From contig NZ_CP166679.1 of assembly GCF_041320605.1 (NCBI RefSeq), positions 186,001 to 250,000 of the forward strand: a stretch of 64,000 bases of DNA, given 5' to 3'. Position numbers and translations under genes: made by a program. The stretch comes from Arenibacter antarcticus (lineage in GTDB: Bacteria; Bacteroidota; Bacteroidia; Flavobacteriales; Flavobacteriaceae). The stretch's first letter is position 1; each line of letters begins with the position of its first letter. Under the pieces are notes generated by a model. The model saw nothing but the letters and a program-made list of their open reading frames with translations, was not told the DNA's origin and made no database searches. This document shows, piece after piece, positions 57,010 through 64,000 of the stretch.

Positions 57010-57266
57010 ATGAAGAATATTCTATTTTCCGTGGTATTCCTGTTTTATCACTCCTATTTTTGCTCAAAACAAATTCAGTTTCGGCATAAAATGGGTTTAA
57101 ATAATTCCTAAGTACTAAATTAGGGTCTAGACAACATGCTTGCATTGTTTGCAGGGTAGTTTTAGATATCGATTTTAATGATGTTGTTACCAATGAAAAC
57201 CATACGGTGGAGAATGAGTTAAAAAGGGAGCTCCAAATTGTGCTCGCCATTAAATTAAAAATGTAA
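57010..57266 (+). pseudogene. Remnant of a small exported protein gene (frameshifted)
   Basis: An ATG 2 bp after the lipoprotein stop starts a signal-peptide-like sequence (MKNILFSVVFLFYHSYFCSK) that ends at a stop at 57109-57111. A second open stretch in another frame follows, ending LDIDFNDVVTNENHTVENELKRELQIVLAIKLKM at a stop at 57264-57266, just before the next gene. Both pieces look protein-like, so a frameshift or internal deletion of a former gene is the simplest reading. No family could be assigned. A sequencing error would give the same picture. Confidence 0.4.
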
Positions 57267-57271
57267 GTTAT

Positions 57272-57640
57272 ATGCTGATCGAAGGACTTTACACCACCGA
57301 AATATTTAATAAAACCGAAAGGGGAATCACCGCCCAGATCAAGATTAATCCAAGACATCCAATTTTTGATGGGCATTTTCCTGGAAAACCAGTGATGCCC
57401 GGAGTATGTATGATTCAAATAATCAAGGAACTTACTGAACGCGCTTTAGAGAAGGAGCTGTTCCTATCCATTGCCTCCAATGTAAAGTTTATGGCGATCA
57501 TTAATCCAACAACGGACCCCGTTCTACGCTTGGAACTTGAAGTCAATGAAGACGATCAATTGATTAAAGTAAAAAACACCACCCATTTTGGGGATACTAT
57601 TGCCCTTAAGCTTAGCGCAACCTTTAAAATTATGGAATAA
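57272..57640 (+). CDS. 3-hydroxyacyl-ACP dehydratase-like hotdog protein (FabZ-like), Glu replaced
   Basis: The 122-residue protein has the FabZ core HPIFDGHFPGKPVMPGV with histidine 35 in place. The glutamate found 14 residues later in FabZ is glutamine 49 here (VCMIQIIKEL). The active site is therefore incomplete as a single FabZ-type enzyme. It may be a dehydratase partner or bind acyl-ACP without dehydrating it. It is one of three hotdog proteins of the cluster that differ in which catalytic residues they keep. The next gene begins directly after its stop. Confidence 0.8.
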   Translation: MLIEGLYTTEIFNKTERGITAQIKINPRHPIFDGHFPGKPVMPGVCMIQIIKELTERALEKELFLSIASNVKFMAIINPTTDPVLRLELEVNEDDQLIKVKNTTHFGDTIALKLSATFKIME

Positions 57641-58129
57641 ATGAAAATAGTTTACATTCTTTTTATAGGTCTTCTATCGGGTTTTACGTATCTAGATATT
57701 GCCCAAGTACGGGAAGATTTTAAACTGGCTAGCAAAGAAAGGGAGTCGGCCTTTACTTTATTGGAGAAGCTTACCTCGGTCACCAAAGAGGACCAAAAGG
57801 TGTTGGTTGCCTATAAAGGAACAGTTATGGCGATTACGGCAAAATACACCAAAGATAACCAAGAGCGAAAAAACAGGTTTAAATCTGGTGTAGAATTGTT
57901 AGAGTATGCAGTTTCTCAAGAACCGAACAATATTGAAATACGATGCCTTAGGCTCAGTATACAGGAAAACACTCCTAAATTTTTAAAATACAAATCTAAC
58001 TTGGAAGCGGATAAATTATTTATCCTGACCAACTATAAAAAGACGACTTCAAAAGCGGTCAGGGATTTTGTAAAATCCTATATTATGCAGTCCGCCGGAT
58101 TTAATACAGAGGAAAAAGAGAGCTTATAA
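57641..58129 (+). CDS. Conserved helical protein with N-terminal signal or anchor, function unknown
   Basis: This 162-residue protein starts with a hydrophobic segment (MKIVYILFIGLLSGFTYL), which may be a signal peptide or an anchor. It continues with helices rich in charged residues, such as REDFKLASKERESAFTLLEKL and VELLEYAVSQEPNNIEIRCLRLSIQENTPKFLKYKSN. The helix-turn-helix pattern resembles tetratricopeptide repeats only weakly. I do not recognise a family. The gene begins one base after the dehydratase stop and is therefore part of the pigment operon. Its product is probably periplasmic or membrane-bound. Confidence 0.65.
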   Translation: MKIVYILFIGLLSGFTYLDIAQVREDFKLASKERESAFTLLEKLTSVTKEDQKVLVAYKGTVMAITAKYTKDNQERKNRFKSGVELLEYAVSQEPNNIEIRCLRLSIQENTPKFLKYKSNLEADKLFILTNYKKTTSKAVRDFVKSYIMQSAGFNTEEKESL

Positions 58130-58142
58130 TTTTTGGAATTCC

Positions 58143-58150
58143 TATTTTTG
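58143..58150 (+). promoter_or_regulatory. Possible internal -7 box (TATTTTTG)
   Basis: TATTTTTG fits the TAnnTTTG consensus and lies 97 bp before the ATG of the glycosyltransferase gene. There is no -33 element at the right distance, so this internal promoter is only a possibility. Confidence 0.3.
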
Positions 58151-58246
58151 CGGTTCAAATTTTGTACTTTCCTATAAAGTGTAACGTTTAAACCCCAAAA
58201 GACCGTGCCACCAAATACCAAACCTACTATCGCTACCGCAGCAATT

Positions 58247-59416
58247 ATGCAGCAACTTAAATGCTGCGTAATTATACCTACCTATAACAATCCCAAAACC
58301 CTAAAAAGAATCATAGAGGGGGTATTACAGTATACAACGGATATTATTATTGTAGACGATGGCTCTACCGATAATACTGCAGAGATCTTAATGGAATTTA
58401 CTGAACTAAAGCAACTACACTACCCCAACAATAAAGGCAAAGGTTTCGCTTTAAAGCAGGGTTTTAGGATGGCTTTGGAACTTGGTTATCATTTTGCCAT
58501 TACCATAGACTCTGACGGACAGCATTACCCAGATGACATACCGGTCTTAATAAATGCCCTAAACCAGGAAAAAGATAAAAATGTTCTTTTTATTGGGGCC
58601 AGAAATATGGGGCAGGAAGGTGTTCCCAAAAAAAGCAGTTTCGGCAATAAATTTTCCAATTTTTGGTTTTGGGTAGAAACAGGGAATAAACTACAGGACA
58701 CCCAATCTGGGTATCGACTTTATCCTTTAACGGAGTTGAAAAGCCTAAGCCTTTACACCAATAAATTTGAATTTGAAATTGAAATTATTGTAAAGGCCGC
58801 ATGGAATGGCATACTGGTTAAAAACGTCCCTATAAAGGTACATTATGACGCCGCTGAAAGGGTCTCGCATTTTAGGCCTTTTACAGATTTTACGCGGATC
58901 AGTATATTAAACACTTATTTGGTACTGGTAACCATCCTTTATATATTTCCACGGGACTTGATCCAAAAATTGAAAAAAAAAGGCTTTAAGCGGTTTGTCC
59001 AAGAAGATCTTTTGGGCAGTAACGATTCCCATGAAAAAAAAGCCCTGTCCATAGCGCTAGGGGTATTTATCGGCTTATGTCCATTATGGGGATTTCATAC
59101 GTTGATCGTTATATTTTTGGCCATATTATTTAAACTGAACAAAGCAATTGCCTTCGCATTTTCTAACGTAAGTTTACCCCCCTTCATTCCTTTTGTACTG
59201 TATTTTAGTTTAAAAATAGGACATTGGATCATGGGGAGTGAATTTGAATTCAACTTTGAAGAAGTAGGGGAAAATTTGGAAATTATAAGACACTTGCAAC
59301 CCTATATTGTAGGCAGTTTAACACTGTCGTTTTTTGGAGCCCTGATCATGGGAGTCTTTGGATACCTTTTCTTGACTATTTTTGACAGGAATAAAATGGA
59401 GTTCCATAATGGATAG
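58247..59416 (+). CDS. Family 2 glycosyltransferase fused to DUF2062
   Basis: The protein is about 389 residues. The N-terminal GT2 domain (about 1-230) shows CVIIPTYNNPKTL, IIVDDGSTDNTAE, ITIDSDGQHYPDD and the late QSGYRLYPL motif of dolichyl-phosphate-mannose-synthase-like enzymes. The C-terminal third is DUF2062: LSIALGVFIGLCPLWGFHTL followed by membrane helices. It probably transfers a sugar to a lipid or carrier at the membrane. I chose the ATG at 58247 over an upstream GTG at 58205, which would add 14 residues before the first conserved strand. The 3' end overlaps the MMPL gene by 8 bp. Confidence 0.85.
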   Translation: MQQLKCCVIIPTYNNPKTLKRIIEGVLQYTTDIIIVDDGSTDNTAEILMEFTELKQLHYPNNKGKGFALKQGFRMALELGYHFAITIDSDGQHYPDDIPVLINALNQEKDKNVLFIGARNMGQEGVPKKSSFGNKFSNFWFWVETGNKLQDTQSGYRLYPLTELKSLSLYTNKFEFEIEIIVKAAWNGILVKNVPIKVHYDAAERVSHFRPFTDFTRISILNTYLVLVTILYIFPRDLIQKLKKKGFKRFVQEDLLGSNDSHEKKALSIALGVFIGLCPLWGFHTLIVIFLAILFKLNKAIAFAFSNVSLPPFIPFVLYFSLKIGHWIMGSEFEFNFEEVGENLEIIRHLQPYIVGSLTLSFFGALIMGVFGYLFLTIFDRNKMEFHNG

Positions 59417-62400
59417 TTTTTTCTACAGGATTTATCAATTTATTGCCATAAGGAAGTTTACTAGCTTTTTAGTACTTCTATTCTTTCTGGTTGGGCTTGT
59501 TTATTTCGCCTCCAAAATTAAGTTTGAAGAGGACATAACCAAGTTGATCCCCACCAATAGCAAAACCAAGGAAATACAGGAAGTTTTAAAATCGGTGAAT
59601 TTCTCGGATAAGATTATCGTCAACATTAAGCGAAATCAAGGAGCATCTGTGGACGATCTTAGCCAGTATGCAACCCTCTTCTTGGATAGCATTTCCCACA
59701 AATCCGCCACCTTTATTAAAAGCATACAAGGTAAGGTGAACGATGAGGATGTTTCTAACACCTTAAATTTTGTTTATGGGAATGTCCCTTTATTTTTGGA
59801 TAACACCGATTATGATCAGATTTCCAATAGGCTAAGCAAGGATAGCATTTCTAAAATCACGGAACGGAATTACAGGACTTTAATTTCCCCCACGGGGATA
59901 GTTGCTAAGGAAATGATCCTTAAAGACCCATTGGGAATCTCTTTTATGGCCCTAAAACAATTAAGGAAATTGGGGGTTGGCGACCAGTTTGAGCTTAAAA
60001 ATGGCTTTCTTTTAAGCAAGGACCAACAGCATATACTGCTCTTTATATCCCCTACCTATCCCTCTAGTGAGACCGCTGAAAATGCCATATTCGTAGCAGA
60101 TTTGTTGGAAACGCAAAAGCATTTGGACAAAATGTTCGAAGGGAAGGTAAATAGTGAATATTTTGGGGCTACCCTTATTGCCGTGGCTAATGCCCAACAG
60201 ATAAAAAAGGATATACAATTGACCGTCAGTATTGCGCTGACCATTTTAATGGGAATATTGATCCTTTTTTACAAAAAGATAAGCATCCCCATAATCCTTT
60301 TTTTACCCACCCTTTTCGGCGCCATACTATCGGTTGCCGTGCTTTATTGGACTAGAGGAAAAATATCTGCAATATCCTTAGGGATAGGATCCGTACTTCT
60401 AGGGGTTACCTTGGATTACTCCCTGCACATACTTACCCAGATCCGCAGTAATCCTTCCATTAGAATAATGTACAGGGATGTGACCAAACCGGTACTGATG
60501 AGCAGTATTACCACCGCCCTAGCCTTTATATGCCTAATGTTCCTAGACTCTCAAGCGTTACAGGACCTGGGCCTTTTTGCCGCCGTAAGTGTCATTGGCG
60601 CGTCTGTTTTTGCACTGTTATTAATTCCTCATGTGTACAGGAGTACGGAAAAGTTAAAAAGCAGCGCTACAGTTCTGGATAAAATTGCCGCCTATGACTT
60701 TCATAGGAACAAATGGGGCATAGCGGTACTTATAGGCTTAATGATCATGAGTGCCTTTACTTTTAACCGAGTGGAATTCAATAAGGATATCAGTAAGCTT
60801 AATTACGAACCTAAAAACTTGGTACAGGCAAGAGAGAATTTAGATGCCCTTACCGACATGTCCTCTAAATCTATTTATTTGGCAGCTTACGGAACCGAGG
60901 ACCAATTGGTGTTACAAACCAATGATCGGATCTACAACACTTTAAAAACACTAAAAGAAGAGCAAAAAATACTTAGTTATTCCTCAATAGGTCCTGTTGT
61001 ACTACCACAAAAAAATCAACAGGAAAAAATTGAACAATGGAATAGGTTTTGGGACGATAGCACCAAAAATTCTATAAAAAGAAATCTAATTGCAACAGGG
61101 GGAAGCCTAGGCTTTAAACCAAGCACCTTTGACCCTTTCTACACATTGATAAGTAAAGATTTTCAACCGTTAAAACTAACCGATTACAACGAGGCCGGAG
61201 CCCTACCGTTGGACGATTATATTTCCACCGATGGAGATCTGACCACCATAACGTCCCTAGTAAAACTAAACGACGAACACAGTCTTAAAGTAAAGGAAAT
61301 CTTTAAGAATAGCCCCAATACCCTAGTCATTGATAGGCAGGAGATGAACGAGGCCTTTTTGGGTAATCTTAAAAACGATTTCAACTCCCTAATTTTATAC
61401 TCTCTCTTTGCCGTACTATTAATATTGTTCCTTTTCTTTAAAAGCTTTTCCCTGACCTTGGTCACAGGAATTCCCATTTTTATAACTTGGTGGCTTACCA
61501 TCGGTATTATGGGGGTGTTTAATATCGAATTCAATATATTTAATATTATTATTTCCACTTTTATATTTGGGCTTGGAATCGATTACAGCATATTTGTGAC
61601 TACTGGATTGTTAAAGGAACACCAAACCGGAGAGAAAGCATTGCATACCCATCGCACCTCTATACTACTTTCGGTTATTACTACAATTTTAGGGATAGGC
61701 GTACTTGTTTTCGCAAAACACCCGGCCCTTTACTCTATAAGTTTGGTATCGCTTATCGGGATACTTTCGGCAGTATTTATTGCTTTTAGCATACAACCAC
61801 TATTATTTCTGTTGTTTATAGGTAGCCATGCAAAACGGCCAATAAACATGAGGCTACTTATCCATTCCGTGCTCTCCTTTGGGTATTACGGTGGTGGTGG
61901 TTTTATCTTGTCCATATGCAGTATTACCTTCATGAAAATACTCCCTTTCAAGAAGAAAGTGAAAATGAAATGGTTTCACAAAACGATATCAAAATTTATG
62001 AAATCGGTATTGTACACCAATCCCTTCGTTACGAAAAAAATAATTAACCCTACCGGGGAAAATTTTAGCAAACCAGCAATTATTATTGCCAATCACACGT
62101 CTTTTCTAGACATTTTGGCGGTGGGAATGTTACATCCAAAAATTATTTTCTTGGTAAACGACTGGGTTTATCAATCCCCAATTTTTGGCAAAGCGGTACA
62201 ATTAGCAGGATTCTACCCTGTTTCGGCAGGAATAGAAAATGGCTTGGAACATTTAAGGAATAAAGTGGATCAAGGCTACTCCTTAATGGCATTCCCGGAA
62301 GGCACCAGGTCTAAAACTAATAAAATAAGACGATTTCATAAAGGTGCCTTTTATTTAGCAGAACAATTTGATTTGGATATTGTAGCCGTACTTATCCATG

Positions 62401-63101
62401 GTAATTCTGAAGTACTTCCCAAAGGCAGTTTTGTGATCAAAAATGGAAGTATCACCATAAAAATATTGGAAAGGATTAGGTGCAACAACCCCTATTATGG
62501 AGATACCTATCGGGAACGGTCCAAAACCATCGCAGCCCATTTTAGGAAGCAGTTTCAACTCCTTAGAGAGGAAACTGAAGGGAATACATATTTTTTTAGG
62601 ACCATTCTGGAAGATTATAGATATAAAGGAGACGCTATATTTAAGAGTGTTAAAAGGGATCTGAAGGCAAATTCGGGAATTTATGCGCAACTTTGTACTC
62701 TAATTGGAGTTTCAGATTCTATAATTCATCTTTCAAAAGATTATGGGCAAGTGGATTTTCTGTTATCTTTAAATGCCGTAGACCGAAAAATGATTACCTA
62801 TCTAGAGGACGAATCGGTTAGACCTATTATTAAAAACAGTTTTATAGCGCAGCAGATTGCTAAATTAACCTTGGTAAATACGGTTGATGTCGCATTGAAA
62901 CATCCGGCAAAAGTATTGATCATAAATCTGGAAAAGGAGAATTTAGATCAGGTGATTTCTAATTTTGATAGGGATATTGAGGTCCTCATATTATTAAAAG
63001 AGGGGACAAAAATGCTGGATTTTATAAAAACAAGCACCGCATTTATACCTGTTTCGATACAAGAAGACCTAATTGTTTTAGAAAAATCCAAACCCTTATA
63101 A
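59409..63101 (+). CDS. MMPL/RND exporter fused to PlsC acyltransferase and a methyltransferase-like tail
   Basis: The protein is about 1230 residues. The first 800 residues are an RND-family MMPL exporter with two sets of membrane helices and long periplasmic loops. The central part has a lysophospholipid acyltransferase domain with N-H-T-S-F-L-D from N895 (NHTSFLD) and FPEGTRS from F962. The last 190 residues resemble a class I methyltransferase-like domain (SIIHLSKDYGQVDFLLSLNAVDRKMITYLED), but its S-adenosylmethionine motif seems degenerate. The fusion suggests export coupled to acyl transfer onto a lipid or pigment. It begins within the last codons of the glycosyltransferase gene (ATG at 59409); a TTG at 59382 is less likely. 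Confidence 0.85.
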   Translation: MDSFFYRIYQFIAIRKFTSFLVLLFFLVGLVYFASKIKFEEDITKLIPTNSKTKEIQEVLKSVNFSDKIIVNIKRNQGASVDDLSQYATLFLDSISHKSATFIKSIQGKVNDEDVSNTLNFVYGNVPLFLDNTDYDQISNRLSKDSISKITERNYRTLISPTGIVAKEMILKDPLGISFMALKQLRKLGVGDQFELKNGFLLSKDQQHILLFISPTYPSSETAENAIFVADLLETQKHLDKMFEGKVNSEYFGATLIAVANAQQIKKDIQLTVSIALTILMGILILFYKKISIPIILFLPTLFGAILSVAVLYWTRGKISAISLGIGSVLLGVTLDYSLHILTQIRSNPSIRIMYRDVTKPVLMSSITTALAFICLMFLDSQALQDLGLFAAVSVIGASVFALLLIPHVYRSTEKLKSSATVLDKIAAYDFHRNKWGIAVLIGLMIMSAFTFNRVEFNKDISKLNYEPKNLVQARENLDALTDMSSKSIYLAAYGTEDQLVLQTNDRIYNTLKTLKEEQKILSYSSIGPVVLPQKNQQEKIEQWNRFWDDSTKNSIKRNLIATGGSLGFKPSTFDPFYTLISKDFQPLKLTDYNEAGALPLDDYISTDGDLTTITSLVKLNDEHSLKVKEIFKNSPNTLVIDRQEMNEAFLGNLKNDFNSLILYSLFAVLLILFLFFKSFSLTLVTGIPIFITWWLTIGIMGVFNIEFNIFNIIISTFIFGLGIDYSIFVTTGLLKEHQTGEKALHTHRTSILLSVITTILGIGVLVFAKHPALYSISLVSLIGILSAVFIAFSIQPLLFLLFIGSHAKRPINMRLLIHSVLSFGYYGGGGFILSICSITFMKILPFKKKVKMKWFHKTISKFMKSVLYTNPFVTKKIINPTGENFSKPAIIIANHTSFLDILAVGMLHPKIIFLVNDWVYQSPIFGKAVQLAGFYPVSAGIENGLEHLRNKVDQGYSLMAFPEGTRSKTNKIRRFHKGAFYLAEQFDLDIVAVLIHGNSEVLPKGSFVIKNGSITIKILERIRCNNPYYGDTYRERSKTIAAHFRKQFQLLREETEGNTYFFRTILEDYRYKGDAIFKSVKRDLKANSGIYAQLCTLIGVSDSIIHLSKDYGQVDFLLSLNAVDRKMITYLEDESVRPIIKNSFIAQQIAKLTLVNTVDVALKHPAKVLIINLEKENLDQVISNFDRDIEVLILLKEGTKMLDFIKTSTAFIPVSIQEDLIVLEKSKPL

Positions 63102-63201
63102 AGGATGGTCATAGCACATGAAATAATATTCACAACTAGGATGAAAATGTATATATGGTAAGACGAAAATTGGCAGAGCCAATAAATTTAGAGCGGCTTA
63201 T

Positions 63202-63221
63202 TTAATTCAAATTTGAATTAA
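63202..63221. promoter_or_regulatory. 20-bp perfect palindrome upstream of the oxidoreductase gene
   Basis: TTAATTCAAATTTGAATTAA reads the same on both strands and lies 50 bp before the ATG at 63272. Such palindromes are often operator sites, and AT-richness raises the chance of coincidence. No regulator gene is near in the window. Confidence 0.4.
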
Positions 63222-63271
63222 TCAACACTTATGAAATGAGCATGACCGTTAAAAAAAATAAATAGCTACAT

Positions 63272-64000
63272 ATGAAAGAGCACTATGATGTTGTAATTAT
63301 TGGAAGCGGATTAGGCGGATTGGTATCTGCACTAATTTTGGCCAAGGAGGGTTATAGCGTCTGTGTCCTAGAAAAGAACAATCAGTTTGGGGGTAATCTT
63401 CAAACCTTTGTACGCGATAAGACCATTTTTGATACCGGGGTACATTATATTGGAGGGCTCTCAGAAGGGCAAAACCTGCATCAATATTTCACCTATTTGG
63501 GAATCATGGATCAACTAAAGCTTAAAAAACTTGATAAAAATGGCTTCGATATCGTCACTTTTGATGGCGACCCTACCGAATACCGTCATGCGCAAGGTTA
63601 TGAGTTATTTGAAAATAGCTTGATAGACCAATTTCCTGAGGAGGAAAAAGCCATAAAAACCTATAGCGAAAAACTAAGGGATACCTGTTCCAAATTTCCC
63701 CTTTACAATTTAAATAAGGGCAAACCTCCTTATGAATCGGACGAGGCCCTGAAGTTAAATGCCAAGACCTATATTAATTCCCTAACCGATAATAAAAAAT
63801 TACAGGCCGTTTTAGCAGGCACCAATTTTCTGTATGCCGGTGATGGGGAACGATCCCCCCTTTATGTGCATGCGCTTTCCGTTAACTCCTATATAGAAAG
63901 TGCCTACAGGTGTATTAACGGTGGAAGCCAAATCACTAAGGTCCTCATTAAACAATTAAAGAAATTTGGTGGGGAGACCTATAAGCATCAGGAGGTTTCC
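63272..64000 (+). CDS. Phytoene-desaturase-like FAD-dependent oxidoreductase, N-terminal part
   Basis: The open frame from the ATG at 63272 continues past the window end (243 codons shown). It has the FAD-binding GSGLGGL motif (VIIGSGLGGLVSALILAKEGYSVCVLEKNNQFGGN) and the following T-G-V-H-Y-I-G of the phytoene dehydrogenase and carotenoid isomerase family. It could oxidise or isomerise the polyene, or another lipophilic substrate. Its location behind the MMPL exporter suggests it belongs to the pigment cluster, though it has its own 170-bp leader and may be transcribed separately. Confidence 0.85.
   Translation, partial: MKEHYDVVIIGSGLGGLVSALILAKEGYSVCVLEKNNQFGGNLQTFVRDKTIFDTGVHYIGGLSEGQNLHQYFTYLGIMDQLKLKKLDKNGFDIVTFDGDPTEYRHAQGYELFENSLIDQFPEEEKAIKTYSEKLRDTCSKFPLYNLNKGKPPYESDEALKLNAKTYINSLTDNKKLQAVLAGTNFLYAGDGERSPLYVHALSVNSYIESAYRCINGGSQITKVLIKQLKKFGGETYKHQEVS

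Noticed and set aside
56993-57418. 141-residue open frame on the minus strand across the disrupted gene
   Set aside because: It covers the start of the FabZ-like gene in antisense and shows no protein-like composition or domain.
58205-58246. GTG start for the glycosyltransferase
   Set aside because: The ATG at 58247 directly precedes the conserved first strand, so the earlier start is less likely.

Overview
The window (about 40% G+C) comes from a member of the Bacteroidota, most likely a marine or soil Flavobacteriaceae species. The evidence is a SusC/SusD pair, a SprB-type repeat adhesin of the kind exported by type IX secretion, TAnnTTTG-like promoter boxes, sparse Shine-Dalgarno sequences, and a long flexirubin-type pigment cluster. 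No rRNA, tRNA, CRISPR array, insertion sequence or phage gene was seen.

Region 1 (1-7494). The 5' part of a giant minus-strand adhesin runs off the left edge. It has about 19 repeats of 80-90 residues in view. A lipoprotein PQQ-type sugar dehydrogenase and a small c-type cytochrome follow on the plus strand and could form a periplasmic electron-transfer pair.

Region 2 (7497-27135). This looks like a polysaccharide-utilisation locus for peptidoglycan (murein) sugars. MurQ and a DeoR-type regulator diverge from SusC/SusD, a DigH-like GHL10 glycosidase lipoprotein and a sodium:solute symporter. A convergent gene encodes a 1286-residue fusion of a phosphodiester glycosidase, a golvesin-like domain, a metallophosphoesterase and a predicted propeller. 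It is followed by a NagX-like membrane protein, an exported NagZ fused to a beta-lactamase-fold domain, and AnmK. Together they suggest amidase and glucosaminidase action outside the inner membrane, import by SusCD and the symporter, then AnmK and MurQ feeding GlcNAc-6-phosphate metabolism. A perfect 14-bp inverted repeat brackets the predicted susC promoter and is a good candidate operator.

Region 3 (27244-36157). An acetate module (DUF4212 protein, large symporter subunit, acetyl-CoA synthetase) is followed by a 592-bp non-coding stretch with a short duplicated repeat. A minus-strand run then encodes an MFS exporter, a DUF2914 membrane protein, a Tat-exported sugar isomerase-like protein and a DUF4256 protein.

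Region 4 (36239-64000). This is a flexirubin (aryl-polyene / dialkylresorcinol ester) cluster, still open at the right edge. A flavin halogenase-like gene diverges from an aromatic amino-acid ammonia-lyase (coumarate-type starter). Then come FabG, several ketosynthases and Cys-less chain-length-factor-like partners, two acyl carrier proteins, three hotdog dehydratase-like proteins, DarA/DarB (dialkylresorcinol head), an LpxL-type and a BtrH-type acyltransferase candidate, a thioesterase, an ABC exporter, LolA, lipoproteins, a GT2-DUF2062 protein, a MMPL exporter fused to a PlsC acyltransferase and a methyltransferase-like tail, and a phytoene-desaturase-like oxidoreductase. Many genes overlap by 4-23 bp, indicating tight translational coupling.
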